In this document: piece by piece, positions 47,816 through 56,020 of the stretch
How positions within the stretch are numbered: position 1 is the first letter of the stretch
How the letters are laid out: every line of letters starts with the position of its first letter
Source: Methanobrevibacter sp.
GTDB taxonomy: Archaea > Methanobacteriota > Methanobacteria > Methanobacteriales > Methanobacteriaceae
NCBI RefSeq assembly: GCF_017940815.1
Contig: NZ_JAGAXX010000009.1
Span: forward strand, 30,547-94,546
Length of the DNA stretch: 64,000 bases
Direction of reading: 5' to 3'
Translations under genes and position numbers: made by a program
The notes under the pieces: model-generated
What the model was told of the DNA's origin: nothing
The model's database searches: none
What the model saw: the letters and a program-made list of their open reading frames with translations, nothing else

Positions 47816-48700
47816 CTAATCATCCTCCTTTTTAGGCATTATGGATTCCCTTCCAATTTTAGGTTCCAACCAGTTATACATTTTTTCAGTCAATGGAAGT
47901 GCCACGAATATCACAATGTAGATTCCGACACAGAATGAAAGTAAATTACTGAATCCTGCAAATGCTTCAATTTGGGTTTCCATTCCTGGAAACGCCGCAA
48001 GGGTCGGACCGATAGCAGCTGCATTCATACTTGCACTTCCCACACCACTTGCCATTGCAAATGCATATGGGTGTAAAGGAAGAACTGACAATGAGAATGT
48101 AACGAGGAAACTGATAAATATTGTACCGATTACAGTACCGATAATGAATATTGCAAACACTCCTCTTGATTCAGGAGAGTTAAAACCATACTTATCAACA
48201 ACCACAGCAACGTTTGGCTCCCTACCGATGGAGTTTGTCATACCGACAGCCTCTTTCTTGAATCCTAAAAGCAATGCAATAGGAAGCACTAAAATTGTAG
48301 CCAAGTGTCCTAATTCCTGTAAAATTAAAGCAGGACCCATGTCAAAAATTAATCCTATTGATTGACCACTTGAAACCGCCAACTTTGCAATCAAAACACC
48401 AATGAAAAGCATCATTGCACCTTCAGCGATACGGGCCTGTTTCCTTTGAATCCATTTGATCGGTTTAGCCAAATAGAACACAAGACCTAAAATAATTGTA
48501 TAGATTAAAGGCATTATAGTGATTGCAACATCCTTAGTGATTGGAATGCTTATTGTTCCAATCAATTCAGCAATAACTACCAAAATAAGAACAGTAATAT
48601 GTAATCTGTAGTCTCTCCACGGATTTTTCTTCAAAATACGCTTATCCGTCTTTTCCCTATAAATGTGTTCAACATGACCGTCTGGCTTTCCATCAGGAAT
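47816..48700 (-). CDS. DUF3100-like membrane transporter subunit (copy 1); probable ATT start
   Basis: A ~295-residue polytopic membrane protein matching DUF3100. Key segments are ITKDVAITIMPLIYTIILGL, RIAEGAMMLFIGVLIAKLA, NSIGREPNVAVVVDKYGFNS and GVGSASMNAAAIGPTLAAFP. The only canonical start is TTG 48715, without a ribosome binding site. A GGGGTGG (48707-48713) is followed 6 nt later by ATT 48700. From that ATT, the N-terminus before YREKTDKR is 13 residues, exactly as in the copy 2 protein. I therefore use ATT. The TATA box lies at 48771-48780. Confidence 0.72.
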   Translation of the reverse strand: MPDGKPDGHVEHIYREKTDKRILKKNPWRDYRLHITVLILVVIAELIGTISIPITKDVAITIMPLIYTIILGLVFYLAKPIKWIQRKQARIAEGAMMLFIGVLIAKLAVSSGQSIGLIFDMGPALILQELGHLATILVLPIALLLGFKKEAVGMTNSIGREPNVAVVVDKYGFNSPESRGVFAIFIIGTVIGTIFISFLVTFSLSVLPLHPYAFAMASGVGSASMNAAAIGPTLAAFPGMETQIEAFAGFSNLLSFCVGIYIVIFVALPLTEKMYNWLEPKIGRESIMPKKEDD

Positions 48701-48770
48701 AAGAATCCACCCCAAGTAGTATCAATAATATAAAAATATATACTATATTTATTATTTTCTCAAAACATTA

Positions 48771-48780
48771 TATATAAATT
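48771..48780 (-). promoter_or_regulatory. Promoter of transporter cassette 1
   Basis: On the minus strand this reads AATTTATATA, a good TATA box. The same core precedes cassette 2 (50292-50302). Initiation ~25 nt downstream would leave a leader of roughly 40-50 nt. Confidence 0.5.
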
Positions 48781-48801
48781 AATAGCATTTAATTTTGAAA
48801 A

Positions 48802-48818
48802 ATTCACCAAATGTGAAT
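48802..48818. promoter_or_regulatory. Inverted repeat upstream of cassette 1 promoter (candidate operator)
   Basis: ATTCAC-CAAAT-GTGAAT is a perfect 6-bp inverted repeat with a 5-nt centre. It lies ~22-38 bp upstream of the cassette 1 TATA box and ~38 bp downstream of the 3' end of cassette 2. A related CAC-N5-GTG site lies at 50366-50380. Operator function is inferred. Confidence 0.4.
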
Positions 48819-48855
48819 GAAAATAAGTAATAATTTTCACAAAATAAGAAAAAAG

Positions 48856-49347
48856 TTATGCTGGAACTCCAGTCATAACCAAGATTACATGAGCCACAAA
48901 AGCAGATCCAAGATAGGTAGATGCAATAACAAGCATGGTGACAATTATTGCCCTTGGTCCAAGTGTTTTAAACTCGTTCCAGCTTTTACCCATCCCAATA
49001 CCAACATAGGCAAGGAATACTGTGACAACAGATAAAAGTTCCACTTTGGACACATAATATGAAACGATTTCAGATGTCGGCATGCCGGGAAATGCAAGAA
49101 TTATTCCAATTGCACTTATGTATATGATGGACGAAATGTTAAATGGAATCCTGCGTTCCATCCAGACGCCTACCAACGTTATCACTGATAGAATTCCCAT
49201 TCCAACCAAGGAATCTCCAATGGGATGATCATAGCCAATAAAATTCCCAATTACAGTGATAATTGAGAATATTGACAAAAGCAGTATCCAATTGAATACC
49301 CCATGAACAGTGATGTTTTCAGATCCGTCAATGAAATCAACCATCAT
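48856..49347 (-). CDS. Small subunit of a split membrane transporter (copy 2)
   Basis: A 163-residue protein, paralog of the one at 47.3 kb and alike along its whole length (for example VHGVFNWILLLSIFSIITVI against VHGIFNWIILLVIFSIITVI). Five hydrophobic helices. The ATG overlaps the preceding stop (ATGATG with TGA inside), so the two are translationally coupled. GAGGG lies just upstream. Function in a heteromeric transporter is inferred. Confidence 0.65.
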   Translation of the reverse strand: MMVDFIDGSENITVHGVFNWILLLSIFSIITVIGNFIGYDHPIGDSLVGMGILSVITLVGVWMERRIPFNISSIIYISAIGIILAFPGMPTSEIVSYYVSKVELLSVVTVFLAYVGIGMGKSWNEFKTLGPRAIIVTMLVIASTYLGSAFVAHVILVMTGVPA

Positions 49348-50228
49348 CCCTCACCTTCCTCAATGATTGCTTTTCTGCCGATTTTAGGCTCCAGCCAATA
49401 GTACAACTTTTCTGTCAAAGGCACCGCCACAAAAATCACAATATAGATGCTTATTGAAAATGAAAGCAAATTACTAAACCCTGCAAATGCCTCAATTTGA
49501 GTTTCCAATCCAGGAAATGCCGCAAGAGTGGGACCCAATGATGCGGCATTCATGCTTGCACTTCCAACACCACACGCCATTGCAAATGCAAAAGGATGCA
49601 AAGGCAATAGTGAAACTGAAATGCTGGTTAGGAAGCTGATGAACACAGTACCTATTATGGTTCCAACGACAAACAGGGCAAATATTCCTCGAGATTCCGG
49701 AGAATTGAAACCGTACTTATCGACAATCACCGCAACTTCAGGTTCACGACCTATTGAATTTGTCATGCCTATGCTTTCACGTTTAAATCCCAAGAGCAAT
49801 GCAACCGGAAGCGCAATGAAGATTGTCGCCAGATGCCCCAATTCCTGAAGCATCAATGCGGGACCCATCTCAAACAGCAAGTGCATGGATTGTCCGCTGG
49901 ACACCGCCAACTTTGCAATCAAAACACCAATGAAAAGCATCATTGCACCCTCTGCAATACGTGCCTGCTTTCTTTGAATCCATTTAATCGGTTTTGCCAA
50001 GTAAAAAATCAATCCCAAAGCCATTGTATATAATAACGGCATTATTGAAACCTCTATGCCATTTATGAGTTTAATTTGAATCGGCCCAATCATTTCAGCA
50101 ATGATTACCAAAACAAGAACTGTCACGTGCAATCCATAGTCCTTCCATGGATTTTTCTTTAAGATACGCTTATCCGTCTTTTCACGGTACGGATGATTTG
50201 AATCATGTATACTTTTATCTTTATTCAT
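49344..50228 (-). CDS. DUF3100-like membrane transporter subunit (copy 2)
   Basis: A 294-residue polytopic membrane protein, paralog of copy 1. RREPEVAVIVDKYGFNS-type, GVGSASMNAASLGPTLAAFP and RIAEGAMMLFIGVLIAKLA segments are shared, and the cytosolic N-terminus is MNKDKSIHDSNHPYREKTD. GAGGCT lies upstream of the ATG. Gene order with the 163-aa partner is the same as in copy 1, pointing to duplication of a two-gene cassette. The substrate is unknown; the neighbouring dehydratase and lyase genes suggest a carboxylate. Confidence 0.72.
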   Translation of the reverse strand: MNKDKSIHDSNHPYREKTDKRILKKNPWKDYGLHVTVLVLVIIAEMIGPIQIKLINGIEVSIMPLLYTMALGLIFYLAKPIKWIQRKQARIAEGAMMLFIGVLIAKLAVSSGQSMHLLFEMGPALMLQELGHLATIFIALPVALLLGFKRESIGMTNSIGREPEVAVIVDKYGFNSPESRGIFALFVVGTIIGTVFISFLTSISVSLLPLHPFAFAMACGVGSASMNAASLGPTLAAFPGLETQIEAFAGFSNLLSFSISIYIVIFVAVPLTEKLYYWLEPKIGRKAIIEEGEG

Positions 50229-50291
50229 AATAATAGCCTCTACAACATTGTATGAAAAAATTTGAGGTAATCTATTCTCTCAAACAGGCAG

Positions 50292-50302
50292 TATATAAAT
50301 TA
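50292..50302 (-). promoter_or_regulatory. Promoter of transporter cassette 2
   Basis: On the minus strand this reads TAATTTATATA, the same TATA core as in cassette 1. Initiation ~25 nt downstream leaves a leader of about 40 nt before the ATG at 50228. Confidence 0.5.
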
Positions 50303-50365
50303 GTATGATTTAGTTCTCAAAAGTTCTAATAATATGAAAAATAATGGCTAAAAATTAACATAAAT

Positions 50366-50380
50366 TACACAAAAAGTGAA
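50366..50380. promoter_or_regulatory. Related inverted repeat upstream of cassette 2 promoter
   Basis: TACAC-AAAAA-GTGAA has the same CAC-N5-GTG half-site geometry as 48802-48818, but only the inner bases pair. It lies ~64 bp upstream of the cassette 2 TATA box. It may be a second operator for the same regulator. Weak alone. Confidence 0.3.
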
Positions 50381-50437
50381 CTAAATATTTTTTTTAAAAT
50401 TAGTTAAATTAAAAATAAATAATTAAAAATAGTTGGA

Positions 50438-51700
50438 TTATTTAAAATCCATACGACAAAGTGGTTTTGATAAATGTCTCCTTGCAGAGACTGGTGTTTC
50501 ATAAAATTGGGAATTTTTTAAAGAACGTGAAATTTTAATAGGAACTTTTTCATCAGATTCTATCTTGTTTCCACACTTTTTACATTTGAATCCCTTGTTT
50601 TTACCTGCAGATGTCATTCTTTTTCCACATTCACAAATTGGATTCTTATATTCAACATCATTCAATTCAATGACCTGAAACTTCTCGATATTGAATGTGT
50701 TCTGCTCACCGATTCCACCATAAACCCTAATCACATCACCAGGGCGCAAATGAGAAACTGTCCTTCTGAAATTCTTTGTAGGTTCATATGCTCCGCATTC
50801 AATCTCCCCAGACTCATCTGCAATATAAAAGAACATGTGTCCTCCGTCAATAATTGTAGGCTTGTTCTTTACTGTACCAGTAACCTCATAGCATCCGAAT
50901 TGCTTCATGGAACTGATGTTGGAGGCCTTTTGTATGTGCATGTCAGTGTGCTGGTTTGTCTTGAAAATGCACCAGTCACTCATCTCTTCATTGACCTTGA
51001 CTATGCTTTTGGCCTTTTTTAATGCCTCAACATTGTTTGATCTTATTCCATACAATACCGGACATGGTGTTTTCGGCTCGATTGCAATGTAATCCTCGGA
51101 ATAGTCAATATTTTCAAAGGTATCCGGAAATGTTTGCTTGTCCATCTCATAGACTGACTCATAATCAATCTGCCTTTTGGTTCCGAAGTTTTCAGGTGAC
51201 CTGTATGCAAGCAATTCGTAGGTATAATCTGACAAAGGCAAGCTGATGGAGGCAATGGAGCCAATAATTCCCCTACCCTTCTTGAACTTGTGAATCTCAC
51301 ATCCCACAGATTTACCGAATTCCTCCGCTTCATCAATTGTAATGAATTCATAGATTGCCCTGAACGCATAATCCTCCATTTCCCTTGTGATTTCCCCATC
51401 ATAGAAAATCACACCAGGATTGGTGTTGTCGCAGTCGAACATTGACAGCTTTTCAACTTCGGCCAAAACTATTTCCTTTGCAAGACCGGCCTTATCGTCA
51501 TTGGGTATCCTTAAGGCAACCCCTCCGTTTCCACGAGTTTTAAACCTTGCAAAAGGATTTAACCGTATCAATCTAGGATGGCCAATCAATTCGATTCCAT
51601 TATCCCTAAATTTATTAACAATCTGACTTGCAAGGTATGTTGTGCACATCCCGTCAGGAGAATCAGTGTCATCTATTCCAATATGTAAACAGTTAATCAT
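50438..51700 (-). CDS. tiaS: tRNA(Ile2) 2-agmatinylcytidine synthetase
   Basis: Modifies C34 of tRNA-Ile2 with agmatine so that it reads AUA codons; an archaeal essential. 420 residues. HIGIDDTDSPDGMCTTYLA at the N-terminus and RGNGGVALRIPN are the ATP-dependent catalytic signature. The OB-fold region (~275-345) contains TIIDGGHMFFYIADESGEIE. A C-terminal zinc ribbon follows (CECGKRMTSAGKNKGFKC plus CKKCG). Start ATG 51700 is chosen because AGGTGATT lies directly upstream; a GTG six bases earlier is weaker. It stands alone and is divergent from the HTH gene. Confidence 0.94.
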   Translation of the reverse strand: MINCLHIGIDDTDSPDGMCTTYLASQIVNKFRDNGIELIGHPRLIRLNPFARFKTRGNGGVALRIPNDDKAGLAKEIVLAEVEKLSMFDCDNTNPGVIFYDGEITREMEDYAFRAIYEFITIDEAEEFGKSVGCEIHKFKKGRGIIGSIASISLPLSDYTYELLAYRSPENFGTKRQIDYESVYEMDKQTFPDTFENIDYSEDYIAIEPKTPCPVLYGIRSNNVEALKKAKSIVKVNEEMSDWCIFKTNQHTDMHIQKASNISSMKQFGCYEVTGTVKNKPTIIDGGHMFFYIADESGEIECGAYEPTKNFRRTVSHLRPGDVIRVYGGIGEQNTFNIEKFQVIELNDVEYKNPICECGKRMTSAGKNKGFKCKKCGNKIESDEKVPIKISRSLKNSQFYETPVSARRHLSKPLCRMDFK

Positions 51701-51763
51701 AATCACCTACTAAAATATATTAAAGTTAAAAGAATATATATTTTAAACAAAGAGGCAATAACC

Positions 51764-52696
51764 ATGTTAACACGAAGCCAAATGTTAAAAAACATTGAAA
51801 ATTTACTTACATCACAAGGTTTTAAAACCTCAGACATTTATGACCAAGGTTCTTTTGACATAGTTGCAAGAAAAAACCTATTGATATTGCTTTTAAAGAC
51901 ATTCTTAAATATTGACAGCATCAATGAACAGAATGCTCATGAAATGAAGCAATTGGCAAATATATTCTTGGCCTCACCAATAATAATCGGTGAAAAATCC
52001 AGAAACGGCTTTTTGGAAGAGGGAGTAATCTATGAAAGATACGAAATCCCGGCAATCGGCTTCGAAACCTTGAAAAATATGATTTTATACAACGAATATC
52101 CTGAAATCCTCGCCGATCGTGGAGGATACTTCGTGAAAATTGACGGCAATGTCATTAAACAGTATCGTGAGGAATATTCAATGTCACTCAAGGATTTGGC
52201 AAATCTTGCTCACGTTTCACGTGCCACAATGTACAAGTACGAAAACGGAATCGTGAGGGCCAATACAGAAACTGCAATGATTCTTGAAGAGATTCTAAAT
52301 ACAAAGGTAACTCTCGATATTGATTTATTGAAACAGCCACAAAATGAAGACATCAAGTATACCGATGACGTTAATGATTTATCTAAACTTGGATATGGAG
52401 TCATATCCACCAATAAAAGTCCATTCGATGCAGTAGCTAAAATGAAAAGTTCTGACAAGCATTCACCATTGATGGCGAATGTTGAAAAGAACAGAAGTGA
52501 AAAGACTTTAAAAAGAATGGCAATTCCTCTCAAGGACTTATCAATGGTTACCACATCCGAACCTGTTTTCATCATAAACAACGAAAAGATCAAAGAGTCA
52601 ATAGGAACAGTGCCGGTAATCAAATCCTGGGAGCTGAAAGAATTTGAAAATTCAAAAGAATTATTGAAAATGATTAAAGAGAGAAAGGAAAACTAG
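51764..52696 (+). CDS. HTH-type regulator (archaeal COG1395 type)
   Basis: A 310-residue predicted transcriptional regulator of the archaeal COG1395-like family. The N-terminal ~110 residues form a nuclease-fold-like domain (SFDIVARKNLLILLLKTFLN). An XRE-type helix-turn-helix follows at ~128-185 (IKQYREEYSMSLKDLANLAH, VSRATMYKYENGIVRANTET). The C-terminal ~120 residues contain the family's conserved FDAVAKMKSSDKHSPLMANV and AIPLKDLSMVTTSEPVFII. GAGG precedes the ATG. It lies 9 bp before the Cys-rich gene. DNA targets are unknown. Confidence 0.82.
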   Translation: MLTRSQMLKNIENLLTSQGFKTSDIYDQGSFDIVARKNLLILLLKTFLNIDSINEQNAHEMKQLANIFLASPIIIGEKSRNGFLEEGVIYERYEIPAIGFETLKNMILYNEYPEILADRGGYFVKIDGNVIKQYREEYSMSLKDLANLAHVSRATMYKYENGIVRANTETAMILEEILNTKVTLDIDLLKQPQNEDIKYTDDVNDLSKLGYGVISTNKSPFDAVAKMKSSDKHSPLMANVEKNRSEKTLKRMAIPLKDLSMVTTSEPVFIINNEKIKESIGTVPVIKSWELKEFENSKELLKMIKERKEN

Positions 52697-52705
52697 TGTG
52701 GTAAT

Positions 52706-53092
52706 ATGGAAAACTTACAAATAACTGATATGGAAAATCATCCTATAAAATGGGTTTGCAATTTTAAAGGTCAAAGAGCTATCGGAATATGCGGAAAAAC
52801 TCAAAAAATAGCCATGTTTGCATCAGACGAAAGAGTATCCAGAATCCTTGAGGATATCGTGATTGGAACTGACGAGGAACAGGAAGGATACGGATGCGAA
52901 GAAAAAAACAGATGCTGCAATTTCGATTGCGAACTATGTGAAATAAGCCCTAGACAATACCTTCAAATCACAGGCAAAAAACCGTCAAACAAAAACATTA
53001 AGGATTTAATCAATGGACTGGCTGACCTGAACAATTCATTAAAAGAAGATGGCCACATTCCATTTGAAGAATATGAAGTTGTTAAACTTTAA
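52706..53092 (+). CDS. Small Cys-rich protein of unknown function
   Basis: A 128-residue protein with seven cysteines, five of them in one cluster (Cys64, 70, 71, 75, 78: GYGCEEKNRCCNFDCELCEI). This could bind zinc or an Fe-S cluster. The rest is acidic and probably helical (NIKDLINGLADLNNSLKED). It starts 9 bp after the HTH regulator and is likely part of the same transcript, so a role as a cofactor or co-regulator is possible. The family is not recognised. Its end overlaps the convergent gene by 4 bp. Confidence 0.55.
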   Translation: MENLQITDMENHPIKWVCNFKGQRAIGICGKTQKIAMFASDERVSRILEDIVIGTDEEQEGYGCEEKNRCCNFDCELCEISPRQYLQITGKKPSNKNIKDLINGLADLNNSLKEDGHIPFEEYEVVKL

Positions 53093-53883
53093 TATTCCTT
53101 CAATAATTCAAAGTCCTCACGGGCTTCCTCAACCTTAGCCACACCCATGCAGATTGCATCTACAAAATCAACATTTTTATAAAAAGTAAATGCCTCTTTT
53201 GGCTTCAAAACACCTGCCGCCATGATTCTGGTGGCTATGATTTTTTTATTTAAACCTTTCACCTTATCGATGAACTCCTGCCTTTGTGAAGCGTTGAATG
53301 CACTGATGTCCATCATGTAAGACAAGCTGTTGTATGGAATCATGTAAAAGTCAAACAAATCCATGTCAATGTTGTCTTTAAGCAAATCGGTTGTCCTTGA
53401 TGGAAATGCAGTCACCAAACCTGACAATGATCCTGCATCGTTGATTCTGCTTAAGATCTTGGAGGTCAATCTCCAGTCATATGCATCGGTTATGAACTCA
53501 TCGACGAGCATCAATGGACAGTCATAGGAAGAGAACAGTTCAATATCCTCATCCCAGTCCACCTCTTTTGCAACCTCATAATTCGGATTGAGATAATCAA
53601 CATCACTTTTTCCGATGGTTGCAATTACTTTCATCTCACAACCCGCATCAGCGGCCAAATCATATGCCTTAAGTAAATTATCATCATTGACAAGATTTAT
53701 GGCCCTGACACCATGATTATAAGACTCAATAATAACTTCCGAGATATTTTGAGGACTGTTATACAAATCATCCAAGTATAATCTTGACCTGTGTCCAAAA
53801 TATAACTCCGCCATGAACGGAGCATAACCTAATATTGTCTGCGGTATTTCCTTTTCCTTATATGACAAGTCCTCAAAAAACAT
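53089..53883 (-). CDS. TIM-barrel-like hypothetical protein
   Basis: A 264-residue protein with alternating strand/helix character throughout: EVIIESYNHGVRAINLVND, CEMKVIATIGKSDVDYLNP, GSLSGLVTAFPSRTTDLLKD and LNKKIIATRIMAAGVLKPKE. It looks like an aldo/keto-reductase- or aldolase-type barrel, and the ending FYKNVDFVDAICMGVAKVEE resembles that fold's last strand and helix. No clear catalytic motif is seen, so the function is open. It follows the YbjQ gene by 5 bp. Confidence 0.55.
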   Translation of the reverse strand: MFFEDLSYKEKEIPQTILGYAPFMAELYFGHRSRLYLDDLYNSPQNISEVIIESYNHGVRAINLVNDDNLLKAYDLAADAGCEMKVIATIGKSDVDYLNPNYEVAKEVDWDEDIELFSSYDCPLMLVDEFITDAYDWRLTSKILSRINDAGSLSGLVTAFPSRTTDLLKDNIDMDLFDFYMIPYNSLSYMMDISAFNASQRQEFIDKVKGLNKKIIATRIMAAGVLKPKEAFTFYKNVDFVDAICMGVAKVEEAREDFELLKEY

Positions 53884-53888
53884 GTTAT

Positions 53889-54227
53889 CTACTCTTTTTC
53901 AACTACAACTGCAGTACCATAAACCAAAATTTCTTGCATTACATCTGAAATTTCATTTGAATCGAATCTGATTGCAATGATACCATTAGCACCTAATTCT
54001 TTTGCATGACCTATTGCTCTTTGTAATGCTTCGTCACGGGACTCTTCCATCATAGTCACATATTGTTTGATTTCCCCACCGAAGATGGATTTGATTCCTG
54101 CACCGATTTGACCCCCGGCACCCCTACTTCTGACGGTTAAACCATATATGAATCCTTTGGTCTCCACGACTCTAAATCCTGGAATGTCGTTTGCTGTTGA
54201 AATTGCGAATTCATTTACTGATACCAT
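53889..54227 (-). CDS. YbjQ/UPF0145 family protein (second free-standing copy)
   Basis: A 112-residue YbjQ-family protein. GFIYGLTVRSRGAGGQIGAG, IKSIFGGEIKQYVTMMEESR, the helix RDEALQRAIGHAKELGANGI and DVMQEILVYGTAVVVEKE are typical. Together with the proteins at 18.8 and 19.1 kb this makes three YbjQ-type domains in 36 kb. It heads a two-gene operon with the TIM-barrel protein. The function is unknown. Confidence 0.85.
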   Translation of the reverse strand: MVSVNEFAISTANDIPGFRVVETKGFIYGLTVRSRGAGGQIGAGIKSIFGGEIKQYVTMMEESRDEALQRAIGHAKELGANGIIAIRFDSNEISDVMQEILVYGTAVVVEKE

Positions 54228-54409
54228 TGTTTATCACCATTTAATTTTTTTGTCAAGGATATTTATAAATACTTAACTATATTATAGTTTTTTCCTAAAA
54301 CTCCGAACAATCGCATAAAATCGGCATTAGTAATATCTTTTAAATATAATAAAAAACATAATTTTAATTAATATTTATTATTAAAATATTGTAAAATTAT
54401 GGTGAAAAT

Positions 54410-55984
54410 ATGAAAGTACTTATTGCTGATGCTATTAACGAAAAAGGTATTGAAAATTTAAAGGAAGTAGCTGAAGTTGTCGTGGACACCTCAATCACTC
54501 CTGAAGAATTAGCAAATACCATTCACGAATACAATGGAATCATTGTAAGAAGTAGGACAAAATTAACTGCAGACATCATTGAAAAAGCAGACAACTTACA
54601 GATTATCGCAAGAGCAGGTGTTGGAGTAGACAACATAGATCTTGATGCTGCAACCGAAAAGGGTATCATGGTAGTTAACTCACCAGAATCCACTTCCGTT
54701 ACTGTAGCTGAACACACCATGGGATTAATCTTAAGCATGGCTCGTAAAATATCCATTGCGGACAAATCCGTTAAAGAAGGAAAATGGGAAAAGAAAAAAT
54801 TCATGGGTGTTGAACTCAGAAACAAAACTCTCGGTGTAATCGGTATGGGAAGAATCGGTTCCCAAGTGGTTAACAGATGCAAAGCATTTGGAATGGACGC
54901 TATGGCATATGACCCATACTTACCTGAAGAAGTTGCAAAACAAATGGGCGTTGAATTAACAGATTTAGACACTGTGCTTAAAAACTCAGATTTCATTACA
55001 ATCCACGTTCCTCTCACTCCTGAAACCAAACATTCCATTTCCACAGAACAATTCGAAATAATGAAAGACGGAGCTTTCATCGTAAACTGTGCTCGTGGTG
55101 GAATCATTGATGAGGACGCATTATACGACGCATTGGTAAATAACAAAATCGGTGGTGCAGCATTAGACGTATACGAAGAAGAACCACCAGCAGAAGACTC
55201 AAAATTATTCGAGTTAGACAACATCGTTTTAACTCCTCACATTGCTGCTTCAACCAAAGAAGCACAAAGAGACGCTGCAATCATTGTAGCTGATGAAATC
55301 ATTGACTTGGCTAAAGGAAACAATCCTAAAAACGTATTGAACATGCCACGTATCGACAACAACACTTACCAAGAGTTAGCCCCATACATGGAATTATGTG
55401 AAAAATTAGGTAGTTTCATCTCCCAAGCTGTAAACGGCAAAATCCAAGAAATCGAAATCGTCTACAGCGGAGAGTTAGCTGAAATCGACAACCTTGAAAT
55501 CTTGACAAGAACAGTCATTCAAGGTGCAGTAAACCCATTCTTAAGTTCCCCAGTTAATGCAGTTAACGCATCCCTCGTTGCTAAAGACAGAGGAATAAGC
55601 ATTACCGAAGGAAGAAAAGACAACGCTAAAGGATATGACTCATTAATCAAAGTAGTCGCAAAAAGTGAAACCGACACCTTCGCAGCTGAAGGTACTCACT
55701 TGCACGAAGCAAGAATCTTGAAGGTAAACGGCTACTGGGTGGATGTCATTCCTGAAGGACACATGTTCATTGCAAAATACGAAGATGTGCCTGGAAGCAT
55801 CGGTAAAATCGGAACAAAATTAGGCGAACATGGCGTCAACATTGGAATCATGCAAGTTGGAAGAGACGAAAAAGGCGGAAGAGCTATTATGGTCTTAACC
55901 TTAGATAAAGAAATTCCAAAAGACGTAATTAAAGAAATCCAAGCTTTAGACAATGTTTACGAAGCTATTGGATTAGAATTATAA
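54410..55984 (+). CDS. serA: D-3-phosphoglycerate dehydrogenase
   Basis: First step of serine synthesis, oxidising 3-phosphoglycerate with NAD+. 524 residues. The catalytic/Rossmann core contains [19 protein letters not shown] GMGRIG, the Arg in [18 protein letters not shown] and the His in [17 protein letters not shown]. The ASB domain (~320-445) and a C-terminal ACT domain (~450-524, [20 protein letters not shown]) are present, as in the long SerA type with allosteric serine feedback. GGTGAAAAT precedes the ATG. A hairpin terminator follows. Confidence 0.96.
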   Translation: MKVLIADAINEKGIENLKEVAEVVVDTSITPEELANTIHEYNGIIVRSRTKLTADIIEKADNLQIIARAGVGVDNIDLDAATEKGIMVVNSPESTSVTVAEHTMGLILSMARKISIADKSVKEGKWEKKKFMGVELRNKTLGVIGMGRIGSQVVNRCKAFGMDAMAYDPYLPEEVAKQMGVELTDLDTVLKNSDFITIHVPLTPETKHSISTEQFEIMKDGAFIVNCARGGIIDEDALYDALVNNKIGGAALDVYEEEPPAEDSKLFELDNIVLTPHIAASTKEAQRDAAIIVADEIIDLAKGNNPKNVLNMPRIDNNTYQELAPYMELCEKLGSFISQAVNGKIQEIEIVYSGELAEIDNLEILTRTVIQGAVNPFLSSPVNAVNASLVAKDRGISITEGRKDNAKGYDSLIKVVAKSETDTFAAEGTHLHEARILKVNGYWVDVIPEGHMFIAKYEDVPGSIGKIGTKLGEHGVNIGIMQVGRDEKGGRAIMVLTLDKEIPKDVIKEIQALDNVYEAIGLEL

Positions 55985-56020
55985 AAAACAATTTTTCACC
56001 ATAATTGTTTTTTATTTTTT
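55983..56020. terminator. Terminator between serA and the JAMM gene
   Basis: AAAAAACAATT (55983-55993) pairs with AATTGTTTTTT (56003-56013), followed by more T. The symmetric A/T tracts allow it to work for serA and for the convergent minus-strand operon. Confidence 0.65.

Noticed and set aside
54523..55224. Long open frame antisense to serA (233 codons)
   Set aside because: Lies wholly within serA in the reverse direction, with no ribosome binding site and Ser/Pro/Leu-rich composition typical of antisense shadows.
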